Program-made: the position numbers and the translations under genes
Assembly (NCBI GenBank): GCA_038236905.1
Contig: JBBRZG010000002.1
Span: forward strand, 19,064 to 83,063
Source of the DNA: UKL13-2 sp038236905
GTDB lineage: Bacteria > Pseudomonadota > Gammaproteobacteria > Burkholderiales > Usitatibacteraceae
Length of the DNA: 64,000 nt
Reading direction: 5' to 3'
In this document: positions 10,669 through 17,654 of the stretch, in pieces
Layout of the letters: each line of letters opens with the position of its first letter
How positions within the stretch are numbered: the first letter of the stretch is position 1
The notes under the pieces: model-generated
The model's input: the letters and a program-made list of their open reading frames with translations, nothing else
What the model was told of the DNA's origin: nothing
The model's database searches: none

Positions 10669-10872
10669 CTAATCTCGCTCTAGAATTATTCGCACCTGAC
10701 GGCACTGTTTGGTGAATACTGCCGATTCTGAGTCAGATGTATCAATATCAAGTTTTCGAGCGGTAGCAATATCTTTTGCGCCACCAATATCGCTGGCTCG
10801 TCCAATCAGCCAAGCCACCAAACATCCCAGCCCAAACCAAATCGACAAAATCATAAACACTTGAAGTGTCAT
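10669..10872 (-). CDS. Small single-pass membrane protein, unknown function
   Basis: A 67-residue protein. The chosen ATG at 10872 has a strong Shine-Dalgarno sequence (AGGAGG) about 5 nt upstream on the minus strand, which decides against an in-frame start ten codons earlier. Residues about 4-22 (FMILSIWFGLGCLVAWLIG) form one hydrophobic helix. The rest is charged and probably cytoplasmic. No domain is recognised. It stands alone in a gene-poor stretch at the edge of the secreted-protein block. Confidence 0.5.
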   Translation of the reverse strand: MTLQVFMILSIWFGLGCLVAWLIGRASDIGGAKDIATARKLDIDTSDSESAVFTKQCRQVRIILERD

Positions 10873-11199
10873 TCCAACCTCCTGCATAATTTTTTGCGTC
10901 AATATTTGCCGTTTTTACCACTGTTCGCGGGATACCCAAAATAAATAGCTAAAACCAAGTGATGTCATAAGAGACGTAATTGATACGTTTAAATCGCCGC
11001 TGGCAAATAATATAAATTCGGCTACCTATCGGGTACCAACTAAATCAAATATAACTACAAAACACAACTTCGTCCACCACTTGCGATTACACCTGTAAGC
11101 GATTGATTTAATTAAACTGTGGCTGCATAAAAAGTCTATTTTGGCGTGTTAATACATCCATCACGAGAAGATGCATAACCTGTGCCAATATCTAACCTA

Positions 11200-11337
11200 A
11201 TGATTTTATTGATATTATTTTTATCAATTGGATGTGGGGTGTCGCCAAATAGCAACGGCGGTTTGGCGTATTCCTGCAAATGCATGGGTAATCAAAGGCT
11301 TAAAGCGTCATCTAGCAGTGACGAAATTAATGCGTAG
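11200..11337 (+). CDS. Candidate small lipoprotein, 45 aa
   Basis: A short open frame beginning MILLILFLSIGCGVSP. The hydrophobic run ending LSIGC is a plausible lipobox, with lipidation at Cys12. The mature part is only about 34 residues, with two more cysteines (CKC), and ends in a Ser-rich tail. An in-frame GTG at 11182 would add six residues and sits about 10 nt after GAGAAG, so it may be the true start. No homologue is recognised. The size and signal suggest a bacteriocin-release or entericidin-like small lipoprotein, but this is a guess. Confidence 0.4.
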   Translation: MILLILFLSIGCGVSPNSNGGLAYSCKCMGNQRLKASSSSDEINA

Positions 11338-11551
11338 CTCGTAAAATGGGCATTTGGCGGCCATCTACGAGATGACATGTGCGCAGCATTGTCGTACTGA
11401 GAAAAATCCGACAACGTGCTGGCCAGGTTCTATATGGGGCGCACCACGGTTCTCATCAGGCGATGTGCTAGAAAAAAATTCATAAACAAATGCCGAAAAT
11501 TGCTTGGGCAGGCAAGTCCGGTCGGCAGCGCAATAACTTTACGATTCACAA

Positions 11552-12208
11552 TTAACGTGGCTGCGCGTAATTGGGCAATTGACTTGCGGGCGGGGTCCGA
11601 ATCTGCTCTGCTGTCGAGGGCTGATGGTCCCTCGGTCGATACATAAAGCGGACCGTGAGAGCAGGCTCCTCCAGAAAATTGCGTGCCACCCGGTAACGTG
11701 TACGCTCATACCGCGCGGATTTTCCTAGCTCGCCCCGATCTTCTTCTGCGGAAGATTCACCATCACTGGATGGCCGGTACAAATGAACATAAAGCTGCGC
11801 CAGATGGCTGCCTTCATTGCGCGCCGATCGCAGTGCCAGATAGGCCGTGAAGCTGCCCGGCGCTATTTGTCGTATCGAGGCCTCAATGCGCGCAGAATCA
11901 AAAAGCAAATCTGGTGGATTGCTCCGCACTGGCTTTCCGTATTCAGCCGATAGCGCTTTGGCGGTTTGAGTGGAATAGGCTTCGATCCAACAGCATCGCC
12001 AGCCTTGCTGCAACGCAGATTCTGGCGCGCGAATCGTGATGGCGTAACTAGCATCGGGAAGATAGGGTACAAAGCCATCGCGACGCTGAAATATCTGCAG
12101 TTTCACCCCGCTTTGGCTTATTAAGCTTGGTCGTCCATCATCCGCTCCTTCTGCGTTACTCTCGGTAGCGACTACCATCAGCAAAGCCAGCAAGATCAAA
12201 ACTTTCAT
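11552..12208 (-). CDS. Secreted protein of unknown function with GWxCC motif
   Basis: A 218-residue exported protein. MKVLILLALLMVVATESNA is a Sec signal peptide ending near residue 19. A second ATG at 12217 overlaps the stop of the upstream csgG-like gene and could be used for coupled translation. The mature protein has no family I know. A stretch near residues 58-90 (APESALQQGWRCCWIEA) resembles one in the protein at 15099-15785 (SELGYSCCSISAL), so the two may be diverged paralogues. It is the last gene of the minus-strand block of exported proteins and lies one base after the CsgG-like gene, so it may be a partner or cargo of it. Confidence 0.7.
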   Translation of the reverse strand: MKVLILLALLMVVATESNAEGADDGRPSLISQSGVKLQIFQRRDGFVPYLPDASYAITIRAPESALQQGWRCCWIEAYSTQTAKALSAEYGKPVRSNPPDLLFDSARIEASIRQIAPGSFTAYLALRSARNEGSHLAQLYVHLYRPSSDGESSAEEDRGELGKSARYERTRYRVARNFLEEPALTVRFMYRPRDHQPSTAEQIRTPPASQLPNYAQPR

Positions 12209-12209
12209 A

Positions 12210-13007
12210 TTAATCATCAACCCATTCGCCCGCGCGTTTCGCCAATTCAAAAATTGCTTGCTCGATCAGCGCTCGCAGCGCGCGATCCATGCTTTCTTTC
12301 CGTGCTGACTGATAATTAGCGTCCGGCGTAAAACCTTTTAAATCTTTACCCTTCGCCGAAGCAATGGTGTCTACCAGCGCACCAATTCCGCTAACACTCG
12401 ACTGCGTAGACTCCACTTCCTTGCGGACGTTAATCGCGTCTAGTACTTCGCCCGAACCGACTGAAAGCACCCGGACATCCATACCCACTTCGTCCTTGTT
12501 GCCACCACCACCGATCTGCATGCCGCCGATTGAAAAGCCGCCTGAGCTGGATTCCTTCGCTGCGGTTGCTTCAGAAAATGTCGCCTCAAATATCACATTA
12601 GCGCCTTTGATTTGCTTCGTGGCGCGATCGCCCGAACTCACTCCCGTCTGATTCATCTCGCGCTCTTTGGCCACGCCACCGGTGATTTTGTTGCGTTCCA
12701 GAACACGGAATTGGCGGCTTTTGACCAACGCAGTGGTGAACATTGCCGTCGCCGCGCGCGCGTCAAGCTCGCTTACGTTAGAAGTGACCTCATACACAGT
12801 CACTAACGGGCGCGCTGATAATTCAACTTTGCCCAGACTCTCCAGCTTTCGCGTGGTTGAGGACGCGTCTACAACGGGATCCTTGCCTTCCGCGTAAGCC
12901 GTGGAGACCAAACTCAAGCCCAGACCTGACGTCAAGGCCAGCCCGCGAACGACCGCCTTCGCGGCGGAAAATAGAAAAGCGGGATTCAATCTGCGAACTG
13001 ATTTCAT
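12210..13007 (-). CDS. CsgG/HfaB-family secreted protein
   Basis: A 265-residue exported protein. After a signal peptide ending near VSTAYA (about residue 39), it carries the CsgG-type core: an assembly with TTALVKSRQFRVLERNKI, where family members read LxxSGRFxVLER. A glycine-rich stretch (GGFSIGGMQIGGGG) follows, then a region matching the beta-barrel and helical end. CsgG of E. coli forms the outer-membrane curli secretion pore and is a lipoprotein. Here I see no lipobox cysteine, so it may be periplasmic or anchored differently. CsgA, CsgB, CsgE and CsgF are not recognisable nearby. It is followed after one base by a small exported protein. Confidence 0.75.
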   Translation of the reverse strand: MKSVRRLNPAFLFSAAKAVVRGLALTSGLGLSLVSTAYAEGKDPVVDASSTTRKLESLGKVELSARPLVTVYEVTSNVSELDARAATAMFTTALVKSRQFRVLERNKITGGVAKEREMNQTGVSSGDRATKQIKGANVIFEATFSEATAAKESSSGGFSIGGMQIGGGGNKDEVGMDVRVLSVGSGEVLDAINVRKEVESTQSSVSGIGALVDTIASAKGKDLKGFTPDANYQSARKESMDRALRALIEQAIFELAKRAGEWVDD

Positions 13008-13054
13008 AACATCTCCATTAAAAGAGTGATTGATTTTGTTGCGTTAATAGTAAT

Positions 13055-13609
13055 TTAATAGTCAAATTTTTCACCAGGCTTGGTGCGCCGATCGTTGTTG
13101 TTAGGGTTGCTTTCTTTTGCCTGCTTGGCGTTGTTGATGATGAAATGCACATCAAAAATCGCTTCGCCTTTTTTAAGGCCGCTCGCACCAGAATTAAAGT
13201 CACATCCGAAATTTTGGACTTCGCCTGCCTTAAGAGGCGGCACAGCTATCACCCGCTCATCAGTCCGCGCGCCTACCGCTGGTATTGAAATACTCGCCGC
13301 GCAGTAAAGATTGCTTTTCGCCGAAGCGATTGGGCCAATGTTTTTGACCTTCGCGTAGAACACATTTTTTGACGTCTCCCCCGCCGACAAAATTGTAAAG
13401 TCGGGCTGCAGCACCTTCAGTTGCTGGCCGTCCGGGATCTTCGCCGTGAAACCGGGGGCAAGCAGCGGTGCGGTTACCGTCTGCGGAGTACGACTAGCAG
13501 AGTTAAGCTGGCTGGGTTGAGCCTGAACGATAGCGCTAGACAACGCCAATGCCGCGGCCAGTGTGACGGATAGCCGTTTTGTTGTGACGCTAATATTTTC
13601 GTTATGCAT
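13055..13609 (-). CDS. Exported CARDB-like protein
   Basis: A 184-residue protein with a Sec signal peptide (cleavage near IVQAQP, residue 31), a Pro/Thr-rich spacer, and one CARDB-like beta-sandwich (about 65-175). Landmarks are VFYAKVKNIGPIASAKSN, then FDVHFIINNAKQAKESNPNN near the end. This is the usual closing strand and loop of such domains, which often bind ligands or surfaces outside the cell. A Shine-Dalgarno AGGA lies 8 nt before the ATG. It is clearly related to the protein at 20819-21439: both start AQPSQL after the signal peptide and share the FDVHFI-NN motif. The function is unknown. Confidence 0.75.
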   Translation of the reverse strand: MHNENISVTTKRLSVTLAAALALSSAIVQAQPSQLNSASRTPQTVTAPLLAPGFTAKIPDGQQLKVLQPDFTILSAGETSKNVFYAKVKNIGPIASAKSNLYCAASISIPAVGARTDERVIAVPPLKAGEVQNFGCDFNSGASGLKKGEAIFDVHFIINNAKQAKESNPNNNDRRTKPGEKFDY

Positions 13610-13651
13610 GATAGTTTTCCTGAATCAGGGCAGTTGAGAACTGAGGCTGCT

Positions 13652-14074
13652 CTATTTGGCGCAGTCACCCAAGCGCTTTGCCGTCAGCGAGGTTTTCATT
13701 ACGTTGTCGTTCATTTCGTGCTGGATCACCGTCATTTCCATGTTGTACGCGTCGTCGCTCACGGTGCCCTTGCCGTTGAGCGTCATTTTGGGTTTGGTGC
13801 ATGAATATTTAACCGTCATATTGCTGCCATTGCGCTTCACGTCCGGTGGCGTGCATCCCTCAACGCCTTGCCGGTTTACATAGGCATCGTTCGAGTCGAT
13901 GTCTTTTTGGGTGACGCATTGTTTGAAATTCACTGGGATCGAAATACCAAACACTTCGGTTTTAGTCGTGTATTCGTACTGTCCTGGCTTCAAGTTTTGT
14001 GCGTTCGCGGCAGAGATACCCGAAGCGGCAATGACTAAAGAGGCAGCAATAAATTTAAATGTCGATGATTTCAC
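13652..14074 (-). CDS. DUF3617 domain periplasmic protein
   Basis: A 140-residue protein with GTG start, a signal peptide ending near SAANA (residue 25), and a DUF3617 domain over nearly the whole mature part. LKPGQYEYTTKTE opens it, and four cysteines follow (QCV, EGCTPP, YSCTKP, GDCAK) at family-like spacing. DUF3617 proteins are small periplasmic proteins common in Burkholderiales, with no known activity. It sits 43 nt from the CARDB-like gene on the same strand, so it is probably cotranscribed. Confidence 0.78.
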   Translation of the reverse strand: MKSSTFKFIAASLVIAASGISAANAQNLKPGQYEYTTKTEVFGISIPVNFKQCVTQKDIDSNDAYVNRQGVEGCTPPDVKRNGSNMTVKYSCTKPKMTLNGKGTVSDDAYNMEMTVIQHEMNDNVMKTSLTAKRLGDCAK

Positions 14075-14171
14075 GGGTTGGTCTTTCTAAGGATTAAAGG
14101 TTGGTGGTTAATGGCAAGGTGGCCGGGCTTGGAAATTTAGGATGCCGCAAGTTTGCTAATGAATTAACTGG

Positions 14172-14753
14172 CTATAACGTCGCGTCTGCCATCAAAAAAT
14201 CCTTCAACATTGCCGCGCTGCTCTCAGCAGATTGATCGCGATAAAGCTGAAATGCGACGTGCAGTTGATTGGGTCCCGGCTGACTCGATGTCGCTTTTTT
14301 TGCGATCACCACGATCTTGGTCGTGATGCCGTCAATGGATGGAAATTGGTCCACGCGCTGGATCGTGAATTTGTTTAGTTCGACAGTTCGCGCTTTATCC
14401 AAGTCACAGCGGTAGCGCGGAAATACGTTGAAATCAGTTTGTTGCGACGCGCCGCGAATCGTGCATTCAAAGGCAACTTTGAATTGATCGGGGCCAATCG
14501 GCGGGAATTCGTTCGGCTTCACCGCTAGTGTCTTGATGACGATCGTGGCTTGTCTGGTTCTGAGCGCGGATGCCGCTGGTGGTGTCGGTATTGACGCATT
14601 GGATGGAGAGGCTGACAGTGGCAACAGGCTTGACGCGGGTGCTGCGGGTTTGAGCGTATTAAGCGCGCCCGGCACCTGTGTGTGGACGGCGACACTAGCG
14701 AATCCGGTTGCAGCAAACATCAGCCATCCTCCTTTCAAATATAGCGTTTTCAT
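14172..14753 (-). CDS. Exported Pro-rich protein of unknown function
   Basis: A 193-residue protein. The N-terminal hydrophobic segment (WLMFAATGFASVAVHTQ) reads as a signal peptide. It is followed by a Pro/Ala/Ser spacer (about 25-65) and a folded part (about 65-193) with two cysteines (FECTIRG, YRCDLDKA). The layout of signal, proline-rich spacer and compact domain recurs in the neighbouring exported proteins. A Shine-Dalgarno GGAG lies upstream of the ATG. No known domain is seen. Confidence 0.65.
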   Translation of the reverse strand: MKTLYLKGGWLMFAATGFASVAVHTQVPGALNTLKPAAPASSLLPLSASPSNASIPTPPAASALRTRQATIVIKTLAVKPNEFPPIGPDQFKVAFECTIRGASQQTDFNVFPRYRCDLDKARTVELNKFTIQRVDQFPSIDGITTKIVVIAKKATSSQPGPNQLHVAFQLYRDQSAESSAAMLKDFLMADATL

Positions 14754-15098
14754 TTCTACCGCTCCGTCGTCCTGTGTCCAGTTTCCTAATCGCCTGATGG
14801 GGTGGCGCTCAGCGACGCACTTTCACCCATGCCCTGCATCAACGCTCTTATCTAATCAGACGCAAACACCCGTCGCTTTGCGACACGACAAATTGAAAAA
14901 TCTGGTTTTTGCGGATTGGTTGTGTGCACCGTAATAACGATCAAAAATCTAGTGACGCGTCTCGGAACAGCTCTCAAAAATCGCGGCCTCGAAGAGCAAG
15001 TCGCAAATGTCCATACAGTTCAGACCTTTGCACCAGCCGACACAAGAAAAGTCGTTGATCGCGGCGGGTTGTTATAGGCCGTTATGCGATTTGAAACC

Positions 15099-15785
15099 TT
15101 AATTTCCACCGACCGGGAATGAAACGGTCTGGGCCGTCGATTCGTCAAACGCGCCATTCTTGGCCGCCATCACCTTGAACGCAACGCGCTGTTTTATGGT
15201 GATCGGCTGCTTCAATGTGACCTCAATGATGTAGCTGTAATAAGGCACGCCAGCGCTGGTCTTTTGGACGGGAAACTGCTGAATTTCTTGGGTTGCCGCA
15301 ATCGTCTCGGCGTTGGGCGTATTGAGTGCACTGATGCTGCAACAGCTATATCCGAGCTCGGACGCCGACATCGGCATGCTCACGCGAAACGCGATTCGGC
15401 GCGTGAATGTTTTATCGTTTTCGCTTGACGTCATTTTCAAATGCTTGCCCGCCTCAGGGGTCATGATGGTGAGGATCGGTGCGGCGGACGGCGGGCGCTT
15501 ACCCATCTGTTGATTGGGGAGGCTGATCTTGCCGGATTGCAGGCTAGGAACCTGTCGGATGGGCTGAGGTTGTACCGACAGCGGATTCGCCAATGACGAT
15601 CCCGGCGCCGCGGACTTGGGCGTGAGCTGCGGGGCGACAGACTGCGTCGCCGATGGTTGTCCAAGGGGTTGACCTGCCGCGGCTTGGCTGACCACCAAGC
15701 TTGAGGCGGATGCGGTGAGTATCAGGCCGCTGGAAACGACCGCTGTGAAAAGCGTGTTGCGGATTGCATTTTGGGTGATAAACAT
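15099..15785 (-). CDS. Exported protein with GYxCC motif, unknown function
   Basis: A 228-residue protein. The ATG at 15785 is preceded by GGAG at good spacing, which decides the start against an upstream one. MFITQNAIRNTLFTAVVSSG begins a signal peptide cut near residue 35. A long Gln/Pro/Ser spacer (about 35-105) leads to a domain with SELGYSCCSISAL, similar to the cysteine-pair motif of the protein at 11552-12208. Nothing else in it is recognised. A gap of about 345 bases separates it from the next gene downstream and holds no feature I can name. Confidence 0.65.
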   Translation of the reverse strand: MFITQNAIRNTLFTAVVSSGLILTASASSLVVSQAAAGQPLGQPSATQSVAPQLTPKSAAPGSSLANPLSVQPQPIRQVPSLQSGKISLPNQQMGKRPPSAAPILTIMTPEAGKHLKMTSSENDKTFTRRIAFRVSMPMSASELGYSCCSISALNTPNAETIAATQEIQQFPVQKTSAGVPYYSYIIEVTLKQPITIKQRVAFKVMAAKNGAFDESTAQTVSFPVGGN

Positions 15786-16467
15786 TATGGCTCCGATAAG
15801 GGTTCTGATGAATGAGCAAAAATGAAATGGCATATTTGTTAAGACGCAAATCCCGCATTCACTACGACATTTTCTTGCTGCCCGCTATCTACCGCCGCTC
15901 TTTGTGTAGTCGTGTGGCCTAATTAATCTAGCGATCGTAGGCCTGGAATACGCCTTCATAGCGATTAGCGTCACAGCTCTTTTGGGATCATCGTCGTCCA
16001 TCAGTTCCTATGCCGAGCGGCGCTGGCGGGTCTATCTGGCTGCGGGTGAATTGAAAAACGTTTTTTGGTCACCACCCACATGGCAAAACCGTGCCTGTTT
16101 GTTATTAACGTCAACCCGTCATCTTCATTTTCAAAGGTTTATCGCCTATCTGTTCGGAAACAGACTGAACCGCCGCCAGTGCAGACTTTGAAAAAATTGG
16201 GGTGCGGCAATGAGCGATAAGCCGAGCGGTATGAATGCCACCCGCTTCATATATTTTGGGTATTGAAGCAACGCGGCTTTGACTGAGATATTTTTCCAAG
16301 AAAAAATATAAAGCGGAGAGAAGTCCGTTGGGGGCGGGGTTACGAGCAGAAATCTCTTAACAAGCGCGCCAGCGCTAGAAATCGTTTTTTGCTGATTGGT
16401 TGCCAGGCCATGGAGCAGCGACCGACAAGGCGCGCTTTCTTATAGGCGACACCAGCTTAGCCAAAGG
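15786..16467. other. Non-coding gap
   Basis: About 680 bases between two minus-strand genes. Short frames on both strands lack start signals, hydrophobic signals or family motifs. I see no hairpin with a T-run, no repeat and no tRNA. It presumably holds the promoter of the 15099-15785 gene. Confidence 0.45.
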
Positions 16468-16983
16468 CTACGGCCGCGTTGTTTCTACTTTCAGAATCAT
16501 ATTTCCTGAGAGCGTGAGACGAACGGACTTGCCTTTGTCGAGCGCACCACCGTTTTGTATTAGTAACGGGTAGGGGTTTTGGCCACCTTTGACATAATAA
16601 AATTCACGACCCTTTACGGTAAAAGACTCGAAGAGATTCTCCTGCTTACGGTCGCGGCTGGTTTCAGCATGTTCTATGACGCCTTCCACAACTTCCGCAA
16701 CGGTTTGCAGGGAGTTTTCGGCGTGGCGTGCTGCATAGATAATCTGCGCGTTGTACGCTTGGAATGTTGCTGTTGCGATCCCCAGCGCAATAAGAAAACC
16801 CGCTGCTCGGCCCGGTCGTGTCACGATTTCAACCAGTCCGGTTGACCAATCCGGCCATCGCTCACGCGCACGCCGATGTACTAGCCAGAGAGCCCCGCAA
16901 AACGCTCCGCAGGCCAATAATAGTATTGAAAAACCGGTGGCCCATGGGTCGATGATGCTGCGTTCGTAAAGGATCTGGTTCAT
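16468..16983 (-). CDS. Inner-membrane protein of unknown function
   Basis: A 171-residue protein with two membrane helices (about 14-35 and 60-80) separated by a short basic loop (HRRARERWPDW), and a soluble C-terminal half. That half (VAEVVEGVIEH through LTLSGNMILKVE) looks like a small OB- or beta-barrel-type module seen in other hypothetical membrane proteins that begin VEG and end in a GN-I-L-E strand. The module probably faces the periplasm. No catalytic motif is visible and the Shine-Dalgarno sequence is weak. Confidence 0.6.
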   Translation of the reverse strand: MNQILYERSIIDPWATGFSILLLACGAFCGALWLVHRRARERWPDWSTGLVEIVTRPGRAAGFLIALGIATATFQAYNAQIIYAARHAENSLQTVAEVVEGVIEHAETSRDRKQENLFESFTVKGREFYYVKGGQNPYPLLIQNGGALDKGKSVRLTLSGNMILKVETTRP

Positions 16984-17041
16984 ATCAGTTCAGGGTCTAG
17001 TTGCGGCGCAAGATTGCGCCGCTCAAGAATCGACGGGTTTG

Positions 17042-17596
17042 CTACTTCTGCCGGTCTTCAGCGGTGAAGGTGCCCTCAGCAACAATCGGCTTGGTGCCCT
17101 TGGGGCTATCTTCCAACACCAGCTCAACCAGAAATTTACCTTCCATTACCTTGCCTTTTGCGCCGGTGATTTCAATGAAAGATTTCTTCAACGTTGCATC
17201 GCGTCGCGAAGCGTATTCCGCCACGGGCTTACCAAACGGCTGCTTTGATTGCCCCTTGGTAAAGCTTGCGTTGCAGCGCCCATCGCTAAAGTCCGCGGTT
17301 GAATATTTGATTGGCTTTGACTCAAAATTGCGGCAGGCAATCATCAACCGATCCGACAAGCCCGGCGGAGAAGGGTAGGCCGAGAAGCCCTTGGTGCTGG
17401 CGGAAATGGTGAAGCTGCCCTTCGTGGGTACCAGTAGGATGCCGTCGTCGTCGCTTTCGAAAACCGCGCCCCCGACATTGGCTTTCAGCGCCTGCTTTTC
17501 CGCGTGGGCCAGCCCGCCTAACAATATCATCGGCATCATCGCGCAGCAAAAGCCCAAGCGTTTTAGATTGGTTATTTTAGTTAATGATTTATTCAC
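17042..17596 (-). CDS. Exported protein of unknown function
   Basis: A 184-residue protein. I place the start at GTG 17596 because AAGGA lies 6 nt upstream and a signal peptide follows directly, with a hydrophobic core (LGFCCAMMPMILLGGLAHA) cut near residue 32. Upstream in-frame codons would overlap the 3' end of the preceding gene and bury the signal peptide. The mature part contains KGSFTISASTKGFSAYPSPP and a C-terminal strand set (EGKFLVELVLEDSPKG). I recognise no domain. It is the next gene after the 848-residue Cys-rich exported protein. Confidence 0.62.
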   Translation of the reverse strand: MNKSLTKITNLKRLGFCCAMMPMILLGGLAHAEKQALKANVGGAVFESDDDGILLVPTKGSFTISASTKGFSAYPSPPGLSDRLMIACRNFESKPIKYSTADFSDGRCNASFTKGQSKQPFGKPVAEYASRRDATLKKSFIEITGAKGKVMEGKFLVELVLEDSPKGTKPIVAEGTFTAEDRQK

Positions 17597-17654
17597 GGCA
17601 TTCCTTTTAATGATTTTTAAATTGATGGTGTTTGATTGGTCGCTACCCGTTAAA

